Source: Bacteroidales bacterium
GTDB taxonomy: Bacteria > Bacteroidota > Bacteroidia > Bacteroidales > UBA932
Length of the DNA: 61,326 nucleotides
NCBI GenBank assembly: GCA_017557535.1
Contig: JAFYYM010000112.1
Coordinates: 1 to 61,326 of the forward strand
Direction of reading: 5' to 3'
The translations under genes were made by a program, and so were the position numbers. Below the pieces are notes generated by a model. It was not told where the DNA came from. It did no database searches and saw only the letters and a list, made by a program, of their open reading frames with translations. Below, piece after piece: positions 53,708-61,326 of the stretch (within the stretch, counting starts at the first letter, position 1; each line of letters starts with the position of its first letter).

Positions 53708-54754
53708 ATGCCAAATATAGATTGGAATAATCTCTCATTCAGCTACACCAGGACCAGGACTATCGTCTTCAGCCACTGTGTGGATGGTAAGTGGGAGGCG
53801 CCTGTCGAGACCGAGGACTTCAATTTGGTTCTCAATCCATTCGCCGGGGTTTTCCATTATGCGCCTTCCTGTTTTGAGGGTCTTAAGGTCTTCCGTGGCG
53901 TTGACGGCAGGATCAGGATGTTCCGTCCGGACATGAACGCCAAGAGGATGGAGAGCGGCGCCAGATATCTTGACATGCCTTTCCCGTCTGAGGAGTTGTT
54001 CGTAGACATGTGTATCCGCTGTGTTCTGGGAAATATGGAGTTCATCCCTCCATATGAGGCCTCCGGGGCATCGTTGTATCTGAGACCCGTCCTTTTCGGC
54101 TGGAATCCCCAGCTTGGTATCCGCTCAGCCAAAGACGTCATGTTCGTGGTGATGTGCTCACCGGTCGGGACATATTCCGGCGATAAGAGCTTGACTCCGG
54201 CCACAGCGGTGCTGTCCAGGAATTACGACCGTTCGGCGGCGTTAGGATCTGGAGGATTTAAACTTGGCGCCAATTACGCTCAATCGCTTCATGCCTATAA
54301 CGTGGCTCATAACAGCGGGTACCGCGAGCTCCTGTTCCTGGACTCATCTACCAAGACAACGATTGAGGAATTCGGATCTTCCAATTTTTTCGCCATCAAG
54401 GGTGACACCTATATCACGCCAGCCTCTTACTCAGTCCTTCCGTCAATTACCAACGACAGTCTGAGGACTGTGGCGAGGGATATGGGAATGAGTGTGGAGA
54501 TGCGTCCTGTTCGTGTTGAGGAACTGGCCGATTTTGATGAGGTTAATTCATGCGGCACCGCGGTTGTGATTACCCCCATCTATTCCATAGACGACAAGCC
54601 GGCGCTTGAGAGCCCGGAGGTGACGAGACGATATACTTTTGGCTCCCCTGAGAAATGCGGGGAGAAGAGCGAGAAGCTGTACCGTAAGATCATAGGAATC
54701 CAGAAAGGTCTTGAGCCCGATCCGAGGGGATGGTGTATATTCATTGACGAGTAG
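53708..54754 (+). CDS. ilvE: Branched-chain amino acid aminotransferase
   Basis: 348 residues from ATG 53708 (MPNIDWNNLSF); a TTG at 53681 is not preferred. Class IV PLP fold with Lys185 in GSGGFKLGANYA, HYAPSCFEGLKVFRG and SCGTAVVITPI. It transaminates valine, leucine and isoleucine to their 2-oxo acids. It lies 23 bp after buk and upstream of the 2-oxoacid oxidoreductase, forming a reversible BCAA to branched fatty acid route. Confidence 0.93.
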   Translation: MPNIDWNNLSFSYTRTRTIVFSHCVDGKWEAPVETEDFNLVLNPFAGVFHYAPSCFEGLKVFRGVDGRIRMFRPDMNAKRMESGARYLDMPFPSEELFVDMCIRCVLGNMEFIPPYEASGASLYLRPVLFGWNPQLGIRSAKDVMFVVMCSPVGTYSGDKSLTPATAVLSRNYDRSAALGSGGFKLGANYAQSLHAYNVAHNSGYRELLFLDSSTKTTIEEFGSSNFFAIKGDTYITPASYSVLPSITNDSLRTVARDMGMSVEMRPVRVEELADFDEVNSCGTAVVITPIYSIDDKPALESPEVTRRYTFGSPEKCGEKSEKLYRKIIGIQKGLEPDPRGWCIFIDE

Positions 54755-54757
54755 GAG

Positions 54758-55033
54758 ATGGCAGGGCTGGATGCCATAGAGGTTGTTCTGCGGGATGGGA
54801 AGGTTGATGAGGCCATCAAGCTTCTCCTGGAGTTTATCTCCACCACCGAGATTCCGTCCGACAAGGCATACTACTTGCTGGGAAACGCCTACCGGAAAAA
54901 AGGAGACTGGCAAGGGGCTATCAACAATTACCTCGAGGCGATGGCGATAAATCCGGACAGCCCGGCCAGGAACGCCTACGCTATCGCTAATGACATCCTG
55001 GACTTCTACAACAAGGATATGTACAATCAGTAA
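54758..55033 (+). CDS. Small TPR protein
   Basis: 91 residues, with two to three TPR helices (KAYYLLGNAYRKKGDWQGAI, then YLEAMAINPDSPAR). No signal peptide. It lies 3 bp after ilvE and 22 bp before the ferredoxin subunit, so it belongs to the same operon. It probably helps assemble or hold the oxidoreductase complex; this is inference. Confidence 0.85.
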   Translation: MAGLDAIEVVLRDGKVDEAIKLLLEFISTTEIPSDKAYYLLGNAYRKKGDWQGAINNYLEAMAINPDSPARNAYAIANDILDFYNKDMYNQ

Positions 55034-55055
55034 TATTAATCATAAACAAGGTATT

Positions 55056-55286
55056 ATGGCAAGAATGAAAGGAGCGACCGTTGTCGATACAGAGAGATGC
55101 AAGGGCTGCAATCTCTGTGTCGTCGCATGTCCGCTTGACGTCCTCGCTCTCACGAGCAAGGAAGTGAACCGCAAAGGCTACAATTACGCCCATGAGGTTC
55201 TCTCTGACACCTGCACCGGCTGCGCCTCATGCGCCACGGTTTGCCCGGACGGGTGTATCACCGTTTACCGTCTTAAAACCGAGTAG
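55056..55286 (+). CDS. 2-oxoacid:ferredoxin oxidoreductase, ferredoxin (delta) subunit
   Basis: 76 residues from ATG 55056. Two [4Fe-4S] motifs: CKGCNLCVVACP and CTGCASCATVCP. Too short for the longer open frame that begins at 54990 inside the TPR gene. It passes electrons from the TPP subunit to external ferredoxin. Confidence 0.93.
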   Translation: MARMKGATVVDTERCKGCNLCVVACPLDVLALTSKEVNRKGYNYAHEVLSDTCTGCASCATVCPDGCITVYRLKTE

Positions 55287-55290
55287 AGCT

Positions 55291-56370
55291 ATGGCAGATC
55301 AGGAAATCACTTTGATGAAAGGCAATGAGGCGATTGCCCACGCCGCGATCCGCTGCGGTTGCGACGGCTATTTCGGCTATCCTATCACCCCACAGTCCGA
55401 GGTGTTGGAGACTCTCGCTGAGCAGAAACCATGGGAGACCACAGGTATGGTGGTGCTTCAGGCGGAGAGTGAGGTCTCGTCGATTAATATGGTGTATGGT
55501 GGGGCATGTACCGGCAAGAAGGTCATGACTTCCTCTTCCAGCCCCGGAGTCAGCCTGATGCAGGAAGGTATCTCTTATATGGCGGGAGCCGAGCTTCCGG
55601 CATTGATCGTCAACGTCATGCGTGGCGGCCCTGGCCTCGGCACGATCCAACCCAGCCAGTCGGATTATTTCCAGGCTTGCAAAGGCGGTGGCCACGGTGA
55701 CTATCATTTGATTGTCCTTGCTCCTGCCTCTGTTCAGGAAATGGCTGATTTTGTGGACCTTGCCTTTACTTTGGCGTTCCGCTACCGTAATCCGGCCATG
55801 ATTCTGGCAGACGGTGCTATCGGCCAGATGATGGAGAAAGTCGTCCTTCCTCCGTTCAAGCCTCGTCGCACTGAGGAGGAGATAATCAAGGAGTGTCCTT
55901 GGGCTACAACTGGCAGGATCGGCGGTAGGAAACCTAATATCATCACCTCTCTGGAGCTCCGTTCAGAGGAGATGGAGGTGATCAATCTTCGCATCCAGGC
56001 CAAGTATCGTGAGATTGAGGCCAAAGAGGTCCGTTACGAGGAGTTCATGTTGGATGACGCTGAATATGCTATTGTGGCTTTCGGCTCAGCTGCCCGTATT
56101 GCCAAGAAGAGCATTGAGATCGCCCGTGCACAAGGTATAAAGGTCGGCCTTCTCCGTCCGATCACTCTCTGGCCGTTCCCTACCAATGAGGTCAAGGCGC
56201 TCGCGAGCCGGGTGAAGGGTATTCTCTCACTTGAGATTAACGCCGGCCAGATGGTTGAGGATATCCGCCTGGCGGTTGAGGGTGCCGTGCCTGTCCGTCA
56301 TTTCGGTCGTCTTGGAGGTATCATTCCTGATCCCGACGAGGTTGTCGAAGTCCTTAAAAGTTCATTCTAA
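55291..56370 (+). CDS. 2-oxoacid:ferredoxin oxidoreductase alpha subunit (VorB-like)
   Basis: 359 residues from ATG 55291, 4 bp after the ferredoxin stop. Pyrimidine-binding and transketolase-C-like domains: CDGYFGYPITPQSEVLE, SEVSSINMVYGGACTGKKVMT, SSPGVSLMQEGISYMAGAELP. Matches 3-methyl-2-oxobutanoate (VOR) type enzymes more than pyruvate ones. Works on branched-chain 2-oxo acids, CoA and ferredoxin; 2-oxoglutarate is an alternative. Confidence 0.9.
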   Translation: MADQEITLMKGNEAIAHAAIRCGCDGYFGYPITPQSEVLETLAEQKPWETTGMVVLQAESEVSSINMVYGGACTGKKVMTSSSSPGVSLMQEGISYMAGAELPALIVNVMRGGPGLGTIQPSQSDYFQACKGGGHGDYHLIVLAPASVQEMADFVDLAFTLAFRYRNPAMILADGAIGQMMEKVVLPPFKPRRTEEEIIKECPWATTGRIGGRKPNIITSLELRSEEMEVINLRIQAKYREIEAKEVRYEEFMLDDAEYAIVAFGSAARIAKKSIEIARAQGIKVGLLRPITLWPFPTNEVKALASRVKGILSLEINAGQMVEDIRLAVEGAVPVRHFGRLGGIIPDPDEVVEVLKSSF

Positions 56371-56382
56371 ATCCGGAAAGAC

Positions 56383-57156
56383 ATGACAAGAGAAGAAATC
56401 ATAGAGAAAGGCCAGTTGGTTTACAAGAAGCCGACCCTCTTGAACGATACCCCTATGCACTACTGCCCTGGCTGCAGCCATGGTGTGGTCCACAAACTGG
56501 TTTCCGAGGTCATCGAGGAGATGGGGATGACAGATAAGACGATAGCTATCTCCCCTGTGGGATGCGCTGTGTTCGCCTACAAGTATATCGACGTTGACTG
56601 GCAGGAGGCTGCCCATGGAAGGGCCCCGGCATTGGCTAGCGCGACTAAGCGTCTCTGGCCAGACAGGCTTGTGTTCACATATCAAGGTGACGGCGACCTC
56701 GCCTGCATCGGTACCGCTGAGACCATCCACGCTCTCAACAGGGCGGAGAATATCACCATCATATTCATAAACAACGCCATCTACGGCATGACCGGAGGCC
56801 AGATGGCCCCGACCACGCTGCTTGGCATGAAGACCGCCACCTGCCCCTACGGCAGGGAGGTCAAGCTTCATGGCTATCCGCTGAAGATAACTGAGATAGC
56901 CGCCACCCTTGATGGCACCTGTTACGTGACCCGTCAGGCGGTTCACACCGTGGCTGCCATCAATCGGGCCAAGAAGGCCATCAGGAAGGCTTTCGAGTAC
57001 TCTATGCAAGGTAAGGGCTCCAATCTTGTAGAGATCGTCTCGACTTGCAATTCCGGCTGGAAAATGAGTCCGGAGAAGGCCAATAAATGGATGGAAGAGA
57101 ATATGTTCGAGTTCTACCACCTTGGAGACCTCAAAGACACTGGTGCTGACAAATAA
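56383..57156 (+). CDS. 2-oxoacid:ferredoxin oxidoreductase beta subunit (TPP-binding)
   Basis: 257 residues. The TPP motif YQGDGDLACIG and NNAIYGMTGGQ are clear; the N-terminal CPGCSHG and GCAVFAYKYIDVDW are typical of KorB/VorA subunits. It carries the thiamine cofactor and decarboxylates the 2-oxo acid. Twelve bases after the alpha subunit. Confidence 0.92.
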   Translation: MTREEIIEKGQLVYKKPTLLNDTPMHYCPGCSHGVVHKLVSEVIEEMGMTDKTIAISPVGCAVFAYKYIDVDWQEAAHGRAPALASATKRLWPDRLVFTYQGDGDLACIGTAETIHALNRAENITIIFINNAIYGMTGGQMAPTTLLGMKTATCPYGREVKLHGYPLKITEIAATLDGTCYVTRQAVHTVAAINRAKKAIRKAFEYSMQGKGSNLVEIVSTCNSGWKMSPEKANKWMEENMFEFYHLGDLKDTGADK

Positions 57157-57168
57157 ATCGACAAGACC

Positions 57169-57711
57169 ATGACAGAAGAGATTATAATCGCCGGATTCGG
57201 AGGACAGGGAGTCCTCTCGATGGGAAAGATATTGGCATATGCCGGTCTTATGGAAGGCAAGGAGGTCACTTGGATGCCGGCTTACGGGCCTGAGCAGAGA
57301 GGTGGCACGGCCAATGTGACAGTTATTGTCAGCGACTCTCCGGTGTCCTCGCCGATCCTCTCAAGCTATGACACCGCTATAGTGCTCAACCAACCCTCGC
57401 TTGAGAAATTCGAGCCGAAGGTGAAGCCTGGCGGCACGTTGATTTACGACGGATATGGGATTCCCGAGCCCCCGACCAGGAAGGATATCGATGTGTTCCG
57501 CATTGACGCCATGGACGCCGCGGCGGAGATGAACCTTATCAAAACATTCAATATGATTGTTTTGGGAGGCTTGCTGAAGATTCATCCGGTAGTTGGGATT
57601 GAAAGTGTCCTCGCGGCTTTGAGGAAGACCCTTCCGGAGCGTCATCACCACCTTATCCCGAAGAATGAGGAGGCCATCCGTAAGGGAATGGAGATAATCA
57701 AAAAACTCTAG
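57169..57711 (+). CDS. 2-oxoacid:ferredoxin oxidoreductase gamma subunit
   Basis: 180 residues: AGFGGQGVLSMGKILAYAG and MPAYGPEQRGGTANVTVIVSD are the diagnostic gamma-subunit strings. Completes the four-subunit complex (delta-alpha-beta-gamma order). The last 14 bases overlap the convergent receptor gene. Confidence 0.92.
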   Translation: MTEEIIIAGFGGQGVLSMGKILAYAGLMEGKEVTWMPAYGPEQRGGTANVTVIVSDSPVSSPILSSYDTAIVLNQPSLEKFEPKVKPGGTLIYDGYGIPEPPTRKDIDVFRIDAMDAAAEMNLIKTFNMIVLGGLLKIHPVVGIESVLAALRKTLPERHHHLIPKNEEAIRKGMEIIKKL

Positions 57712-59731
57712 TGTAACTCACTGAGGGTATAACCGGAAGGAAACTTATAGTTTTTAGAGAGCCCGGACCTGGGTCATCGTCCCCTTGGATAGAGATGACA
57801 AGGTTCGGGTTCTTTCTGTTATATGCGTTATAGACCCCGAAACTCCAAATGACCTCTCCTATACGTCTGTTCTTGTGGTGATTGGCACTGAGATCCAGCC
57901 TGTGGCTTGGAGGAAGACGGTGGTTCCCCCTCTGAGGCATGCTTCCGTCTTCTAAAGGGATTGTCACTGCGCCTCCTGAAGAATAAGTCCAAACCGCTCC
58001 CACGTCCCATCCGTTTCCTATAGTCTCGTTGAGAACCACGGACAAGTTGTGGCGGCTGTCATGCCGGCTGGGGAACCAGTTTCCTCCGCTGATCGTCCCG
58101 TCCTGGAAACGTCTCTCGCTTTTAGACAGGGTATAACCGATCCATCCTTTTGTTTTTCCTGTTGTCTTCCTGACCAAGAACTCCATCCCCATAGATCGTC
58201 CGAGACCTGAGGCTACCTCGTCTTCCCAAGCTTCGAAGTCGTCGATAAACATCACGCCATCCTTGTATTCAAGGATATTGCTGGATGACTTGTAATAGGC
58301 CTCCAGTGAGATTTCCAGGCCTTGCGTGACATGATAACCCACTCCTAAGGAGAGTTGGTCGGAGACAACAGGTCTTACTCTTCCTGTGACCGGTACGATC
58401 AGGTCTACTGGTAGAGCTGCCACAGGGGATGATAGTTGGTGGAGGTATTGGGATACTCTAGAGAATGAGAGAGTGGTTCTGACCTTATTTGACGGGATGG
58501 CTGTCACCGAGATTCTGGGTTCCGGGGTCAGTCTCGCTGTGCCTCCTGTGCTGAAAAAAGATAATCTTAGTCCGGAATTAATTATGAGCCAACTGCTTGC
58601 TGTAAAACCATCCTCCAGATATAAAGATGTCTCGAGTCCCTTGATAATTGTCCTGTCAGTATGTCCATCCAGCATGTCAGCTTCGGGAGTGAATTTGTGC
58701 CGTATGGTCTCAGCTCCGAATCTGATGTCACGTCCCTTTTTGCCGTCAAACCTGAAATCCGCTTTAGCCAGGAGATCGTCCAAACCTGTTCGCAAGCTTT
58801 CACGTTTGGTTCCGGTAGTCTTGTACCCCATTCCCGTGGAGTATCCGCTGAAGGCCAAGATTATATCTGACGAGAGACCTCCGTTCCAATTCTTTCTCCA
58901 TGAAGCTGAAGCCATTGATGAGCCCCAGGAAACGTCGGTCTTGGATCCCTCTTCCTTGTAATAGAGATTGTCTTTGCTGGAGAAGTAGCTGACTGATAAT
59001 AAGTTCCTATCATCAATCTTATTCTCCACTTTGGCATGGAGATCATGGAAATGGAAGTTTCCAGTGACCTTGAAAGCCCGTAGAGCACCGTCCATCAGGA
59101 GGGTATGCATTCCTCTTCCGCTGACTGAATATGAGATGTTTCTCTTGGAATTCAGCCCTTGAAGGTGAAGCTTGTCGCTTAATGGCCCTATGCCCAGGCA
59201 CCCGGAGAAATTCCTTCCAAAGTTGGTGGAAGAGAACGGATCTGTGGACTGTATCTCCAGGATACTGGACGCGCGGCCTCCGAATCTTGCCGGGAATGCT
59301 CCCTTGTGGATGATAACTTCACCGATGGCCTCGCTTTGGAACGGCGAGAAAAGCCCGAGAATATGCCCTTGTGTATAAACCTCGACACCGTCGAGGAGGA
59401 TCAGGTTCTCATCAGCACCTCCTCCCCGGACTATCATTCCGGACAAGCCTTCCGTAGCGGCTTGTATGCCTGGAAACAGCTGCAGGGTCTTCACGAGGTC
59501 CGGGTCACCGAGCAAAGCCGGAATCTCCTTGACCATTCCCGCCGTGATTAGCATTGAGCCTGTTCCGTCAGACCTTGGTCTCACTCTCGCTGAGATAACA
59601 GACTCTTTTATCGTGAGTGTTGTGTCAACGGCTTCCTGGGCGACTGCTTGAGGGCAGAGGATCATCATCGCTATCGCATAGGGGAGAGCCACGGGAGTGT
59701 GGAGAAGAGTGAAGTTTCTCATGTCTGTCAT
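57698..59731 (-). CDS. TonB-dependent outer-membrane receptor
   Basis: 677 residues: signal peptide (AVAQ), then a plug domain (LVKTLQLFPGIQA, MIVRGGGADENLILLDGVEVY, FPARFGGRASSILEI) and a 22-strand barrel ending in aromatic Phe. ATG 59722 (MRNFTLL) is an alternative start. No N-terminal carboxypeptidase-like domain and no SusD partner, so it is unlikely to be a glycan SusC; metal complex or other small-ligand uptake is possible. TATATTAG-like DNA (CATATTAGCC) lies just upstream. Confidence 0.87.
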   Translation of the reverse strand: MTDMRNFTLLHTPVALPYAIAMMILCPQAVAQEAVDTTLTIKESVISARVRPRSDGTGSMLITAGMVKEIPALLGDPDLVKTLQLFPGIQAATEGLSGMIVRGGGADENLILLDGVEVYTQGHILGLFSPFQSEAIGEVIIHKGAFPARFGGRASSILEIQSTDPFSSTNFGRNFSGCLGIGPLSDKLHLQGLNSKRNISYSVSGRGMHTLLMDGALRAFKVTGNFHFHDLHAKVENKIDDRNLLSVSYFSSKDNLYYKEEGSKTDVSWGSSMASASWRKNWNGGLSSDIILAFSGYSTGMGYKTTGTKRESLRTGLDDLLAKADFRFDGKKGRDIRFGAETIRHKFTPEADMLDGHTDRTIIKGLETSLYLEDGFTASSWLIINSGLRLSFFSTGGTARLTPEPRISVTAIPSNKVRTTLSFSRVSQYLHQLSSPVAALPVDLIVPVTGRVRPVVSDQLSLGVGYHVTQGLEISLEAYYKSSSNILEYKDGVMFIDDFEAWEDEVASGLGRSMGMEFLVRKTTGKTKGWIGYTLSKSERRFQDGTISGGNWFPSRHDSRHNLSVVLNETIGNGWDVGAVWTYSSGGAVTIPLEDGSMPQRGNHRLPPSHRLDLSANHHKNRRIGEVIWSFGVYNAYNRKNPNLVISIQGDDDPGPGSLKTISFLPVIPSVSYTRVF

Positions 59732-59792
59732 TGGTTTGTGGCTAATATGAAGAAATTTCGCTCATTTTCTTCGACATAGGAGGGGTTTTTAT

Positions 59793-59800
59793 TAAATTTG
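59793..59800 (+). promoter_or_regulatory. Putative -7 element TAAATTTG
   Basis: A TAnnTTTG match 53 bp before the start at 59854 in the divergent spacer; no clear -33 box. Confidence 0.35.
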
Positions 59801-59853
59801 CATAATAGGCGAATAACTTTTTTCTCAATCTTTTTGTTTTTACACATAGACAC

Positions 59854-61326
59854 ATGCGTCATAGACACAAGATATTACCATTCCTGCTGGCTATAGTCCT
59901 TCTATTCGTGCCCTCAATGAGATCGGGGGCCGTTTTCAATGAGCGTGACATCGCGAGGACGCTTCATGTGCTGCGCTATGAGCTATCCAAGGCATACGCT
60001 GAAATGGAGAAGAGCCAGGCCGGTTTTGAGGCCAGGAAGCTTCAGCAGCATGAGGCTTTGATCAAACTGGTCAAGGACTGTGATGAGCTGTCGCTTATGC
60101 TCTATTCCCAAAAGCAGGATTTCACTTTTGACCTCACTTACGCTCTCCAGCAGGTCACGGACCAGTACCATCATTTCACGGATACGAAGGTACCTTTCGA
60201 TAACATCCTGAATTATTTCGATGTCGAGATTGACCGCTATGACCGTCTGATCAAGGCGTTGAAGATCATTCCTCCTGAGATGATGGAGGTCGCGGACAGT
60301 GTGGTCCCATCACTGCTCGGAGCCCTGGCGATGACCTTGCACATAACCGCTTTCGTTGACCTCCAACTCCCTTCCGGGACCGAGGTCGCCGATGACGGGG
60401 AGCAAGACCAGCCTTTGTTTGATTTCCAGCTCGACAGCGCGGCCCAGATTGACAGGGACAGCTGTATTTTCTATGCCACCCGACTTCTTGACATGTTCAC
60501 CGACATCAGGTGGAATATGGTGCAGGATAAGGAGTATTACGACAAGACGGATAATCGGCTCAGCGAGGCGTACCACTATGCGCAGGAGCGTTACAAGCAG
60601 GTCCAGAAGAGGATATTCGTTGATGGACATGGAGCGTATTGGACTGTCCTTCCCCATCTCCGCCAGTATTCCTCAAGGGCCATAGGAGACTTCAGGGACA
60701 AGTATTCCAAGGATTTCCACGGTACGACTGTACAAAGTGAGTGGAGAGGACCTATCGTCATCGCTTTCTCATTCATCATACTCATCTACCTTGCCCTGGC
60801 GGCTTTTTTGAGCTGGCTTATCACAAAGGGGTTAAAAAAGAAAGTTGGGTTTTTCAAGTCTGAAGGCTTCGCCAGCCGTGAGAGGGGATTCTTGATGCTG
60901 GCTTCGATCATCCTTTTCGTGATCCTGGTCGGGCTGGCCCGTTTGTCCCCGAAGATAGGCAATCATTTCTTCATGATGGCCTCTTCGCTTCTCCTTGAAT
61001 TCTCACTGCTGCTGGCTGCCTTACTTATCTCTTTACTCATAAGGCTTTCAGGTGAGCAGATCGACAGGGGAGTGCGTGCCTATATCCCTGTGATGGCTCT
61101 TGGACTCCTGGTCATAACCTTCAGGATAATATTCATCCCCAACAGCCTGATAATCCTTGTTTTCCCTCCTCTTCTGCTGATTTTCCTCCTATGGCAGTGG
61201 GGGAGCATGGCGAAGAACGCACCCTATCTCTCAAAGGCTGACAATACCCTTATCGGTATATCGTTGTTCGTGACCACTGTCACCTTGATCATGTCTTTGG
61301 TGGGTTACTCTCTAATGGGTCTTCAG
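59854..61326 (+). CDS. Probable mechanosensitive (MscS-type) channel, N-terminal part (3' partial)
   Basis: Open from ATG 59854 to the end of the window without a stop (491 codons). Signal peptide-like start (MRHRHKILPFLLAIVLLF), a helical periplasmic domain of about 280 residues (HVLRYELSKAYAEMEKSQ), then five to six TM helices from about residue 300. Long N-terminal periplasmic helical domain plus many TMs before the pore is the layout of large Bacteroidetes MscS/MscK-like channels. The MscS core itself is not in the window, so the call rests on layout only. Confidence 0.6.
   Translation, partial: MRHRHKILPFLLAIVLLFVPSMRSGAVFNERDIARTLHVLRYELSKAYAEMEKSQAGFEARKLQQHEALIKLVKDCDELSLMLYSQKQDFTFDLTYALQQVTDQYHHFTDTKVPFDNILNYFDVEIDRYDRLIKALKIIPPEMMEVADSVVPSLLGALAMTLHITAFVDLQLPSGTEVADDGEQDQPLFDFQLDSAAQIDRDSCIFYATRLLDMFTDIRWNMVQDKEYYDKTDNRLSEAYHYAQERYKQVQKRIFVDGHGAYWTVLPHLRQYSSRAIGDFRDKYSKDFHGTTVQSEWRGPIVIAFSFIILIYLALAAFLSWLITKGLKKKVGFFKSEGFASRERGFLMLASIILFVILVGLARLSPKIGNHFFMMASSLLLEFSLLLAALLISLLIRLSGEQIDRGVRAYIPVMALGLLVITFRIIFIPNSLIILVFPPLLLIFLLWQWGSMAKNAPYLSKADNTLIGISLFVTTVTLIMSLVGYSLMGLQ

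Noticed and set aside
56362-57120. Open frame of 252 codons antisense to the TPP-binding subunit
   Set aside because: Overlaps a complete conserved subunit in an operon on the other strand.

Overview
The window looks like chromosome of a gut or rumen-type Bacteroidales bacterium. The evidence is lipoprotein glycosidases with BACON-type N-terminal modules, a glycan-utilisation locus, an EttA/upp/acyltransferase block, an NfnAB-type oxidoreductase, a VOR-type 2-oxoacid:ferredoxin oxidoreductase, and promoter-like strings of the Bacteroidetes form TTTG-N20-TAnnTTTG. The genus cannot be settled from the sequence alone. No phage, plasmid, IS transposase or CRISPR array was seen.

Layout. (1) 1-14206, plus strand, is one tightly packed beta-mannan/hemicellulose utilisation operon: a glycan-binding protein (5' partial), GH26, GH5, GH26, GH130, GH31 with a PA14 insert, GH3, a mannobiose/cellobiose 2-epimerase and a GPH-type sugar symporter. 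Endo-mannanases cut mannan, the symporter imports disaccharide, the epimerase makes mannosyl-glucose, and the GH130 phosphorylase yields mannose-1-phosphate plus glucose. The GH31 (alpha-xylosidase-like) and GH3 enzymes suggest that decorated glucans or glucomannan are also handled. (2) 14213-26406 holds a TlpA-like thioredoxin, a two-gene unit of an NMT1/THI5-like periplasmic protein and a SpoIIE-type phosphatase, a sulfatase, two tandem tRNA-Lys genes with promoter and terminator, mannose-1-phosphate guanylyltransferase, aquaporin, an alanine:Na+ symporter, a rhomboid protease and a GH2 glycosidase. (3) 26407-26847 is a gene-free GC-rich block of nested inverted repeats. (4) 26848-41900 holds upp, a GlsB-like acyltransferase, ettA, a TIM-barrel isomerase, a nucleoside kinase, a DUF362 protein, a GH127/GH146 arabinofuranosidase, RidA, a heterodimeric ABC exporter and ResB/CcsA cytochrome c maturation. 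(5) 41894-51110, minus strand, holds a PrsW-type protease, NfnB/NfnA, and metY-metF-metH. (6) 51267-57711, plus strand, holds an Lrp regulator, TrmO, and a branched-chain amino/fatty acid module (butyrate kinase, branched-chain aminotransferase, TPR protein, four-subunit 2-oxoacid:ferredoxin oxidoreductase). (7) 57698-61326 holds a TonB-dependent receptor and the start of a probable MscS-type channel running off the window.

The most unusual observation is a set of small GC-rich palindromic elements. Two 95%-identical copies (80-nt cores) sit in frame inside metH, adding about 46 residues each at domain boundaries. The outer arms of each copy match each other but differ between copies. A third insert-like segment in nfnB ends in a perfect 18-bp hairpin, one arm of which is an inverted copy of the conserved Rossmann-motif codons next to it. 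The intergenic block at 26443-26808 has a similar architecture. Together they resemble an RPE-like (Rickettsia palindromic element) family of protein-coding, in-frame inserts in a Bacteroidales genome, with a hint that insertion copies flanking host DNA in inverted orientation.
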